DNA of 41,423 bases from Paenibacillus senegalensis JC66 (lineage in GTDB: Bacteria; Bacillota; Bacilli; Paenibacillales; NBRC-103111), in contig NZ_HE610957.1 in assembly GCF_000285515.1 (NCBI RefSeq), positions 1,622,521 through 1,663,943 of the forward strand. Direction: 5' to 3'. The notes below the pieces were generated by a model that was given only the letters and a program-made list of their open reading frames with translations, had not been told where the DNA came from and made no database searches. The first letter of the stretch is position 1; each line of letters begins with the position of its first letter. This document shows positions 40,970 to 41,423 of the stretch, one piece after another. Both the position numbers and the translations under genes were made by a program.

Positions 40970-41226
40970 CAGGGACTGTCCCGAAACGACCATAAAGAAA
41001 AGCCCGCCAGAAATTCCTGGTTGACCTAATAATACGAAAGTCCATTTTCGAGTGAGCAGTGAGTAACATGCACAGAAATTAAAGAGACCGTCTAATAGGT
41101 CCTCTTTTCTTTCAATGTAAAGGTGCCAAAATGACAAAATGCCCCCAAGAATGTCGATTTTAAGCATCTTGGGTGTTAACTTTTTAAGGTATCATACTAA
41201 AAAGCTGCTTTTCGGACAGGTTCCTG
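40970..41226. mobile_element. Possible MITE or internally deleted IS with IS1182-like ends
   Basis: The left edge CAGGGACTGTCCCGAAA (40970-40986) and the reverse complement of the right edge CAGGAACCTGTCCGAAAA (41226 down to 41209) match with small gaps. The left edge also resembles the IS1182-type ends at 1-62 and 14521. The 257-base interior has two hairpins (41081-41107 and 41144-41173) and no convincing gene; a 68-codon minus frame runs the full length but has no family resemblance. No target-site duplication is visible. Confidence 0.5.
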
Positions 41227-41277
41227 GTTTAGATATGCAATATTTCATATAGTAAGTGCCGGAACTGGGGGAAACCG

Positions 41278-41309
41278 CGAAATGTATACGGAAAATCGTA
41301 TACATTTCG
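41278..41309. repeat. Perfect 13-base inverted repeat (hairpin)
   Basis: CGAAATGTATACG (41278-41290) and CGTATACATTTCG (41297-41309) are perfect complements around a six-base loop. It lies next to dispersed repeat copy B and shares its TATACATTTC motif. Confidence 0.95.
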
Positions 41310-41335
41310 GCTCCGCCTTGCGTCCACAGGGGAAA

Positions 41336-41396
41336 TGTATGCGGAAACAGTCATGCCATTAAATTTTCAGGCACAACTCCAGCATGAAAATAGCCA
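41336..41396 (-). repeat. Dispersed repeat core, copy B
   Basis: Read on the minus strand, this 61-base block matches 15267-15327 at 56 of 61 positions by eye. After the shared part, copy B runs into CATTTCCCC and a GC-rich piece and then the 13-base palindrome, while copy A runs into the 12-base array. Similarity weakly continues on the outer side (AGCCC..CCAA). Region 40712-41423 holds no supported gene. Confidence 0.9.
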
Positions 41397-41423
41397 GGAT
41401 TGGCGGGCTCAAGGGCTAGCGCG

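Noticed and set aside
40961-41167. 68-codon minus-strand frame inside the MITE-like element
   Set aside because: It ends in the terminal repeat and has no recognisable domain; more likely element filler.

Overview
The window looks like the chromosome of a Gram-positive, spore-former-type Bacillota, most likely Paenibacillus or a close relative. This is inferred from the strong GGAGG-type ribosome binding sites, the many MsmX/LplB-type sugar ABC transporters, a T-box-controlled single-chain glycyl-tRNA synthetase, the lipobox signal peptides, a DUF5696/YIP1 gene pair and a YcbLMNO-like sensor/ABC module. No rRNA, tRNA, CRISPR or prophage is visible.

Layout. (1) 113-12676, minus strand: one compact operon, mostly with overlapping genes. 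In transcription order it encodes an MsmX-type ATPase, a 1051-residue solute-binding protein with two carbohydrate-binding-like modules, two permeases, a secreted NHL-repeat/TPR/YIP1 membrane protein, a membrane-anchored DUF5696 protein, and two more permeases. (2) 12808-14516, plus: a glycine T-box leader and glyQS. (3) 14517-15516: a decayed IS1182-type end followed by an unusual repeat field. (4) 15517-17868, minus: recQ, followed by 1.1 kb of repeat-bearing intergenic DNA. (5) 18907-23748, plus: a lipoprotein/LplB/YtcP-type importer and murQ. (6) 23885-24790, minus: a CPFC-type flavin disulfide reductase. (7) 25097-32295, plus: a complete Opp/Dpp-type importer and an HTH regulator. (8) 32432-36936, minus: a three-gene catabolic operon (flavin monooxygenase, ThDP decarboxylase, aldehyde dehydrogenase) behind a leader with a terminator-like hairpin. 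(9) 37338-40711, minus: response regulator, kinase, ABC ATPase and ABC permease, resembling peptide-antibiotic sensing and detoxification. (10) 40712-41423: tandem repeats, a possible MITE, and an inverted second copy of the repeat found at 15.27 kb.

How it fits together. The window is dominated by nutrient import. Operon 1 looks like a polysaccharide-capture and uptake machine whose membrane partners (NHL-TPR-YIP1 and DUF5696) have no assigned role. The importer at 19-22.6 kb has no ATPase of its own and could borrow the MsmX-type ATPase of operon 1; its companion murQ suggests an amino-sugar or cell-wall sugar as substrate. The Opp system, the regulator and the convergent catabolic operon may form one substrate-use island.

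The strongest candidate for an undescribed system is operon 1. Next come the leader RNA at about 37.04-37.16 kb and the dispersed, palindrome-rich repeat family shared by 15.27 kb and 41.34 kb. All alignments and hairpins were made by eye; no database search was run.
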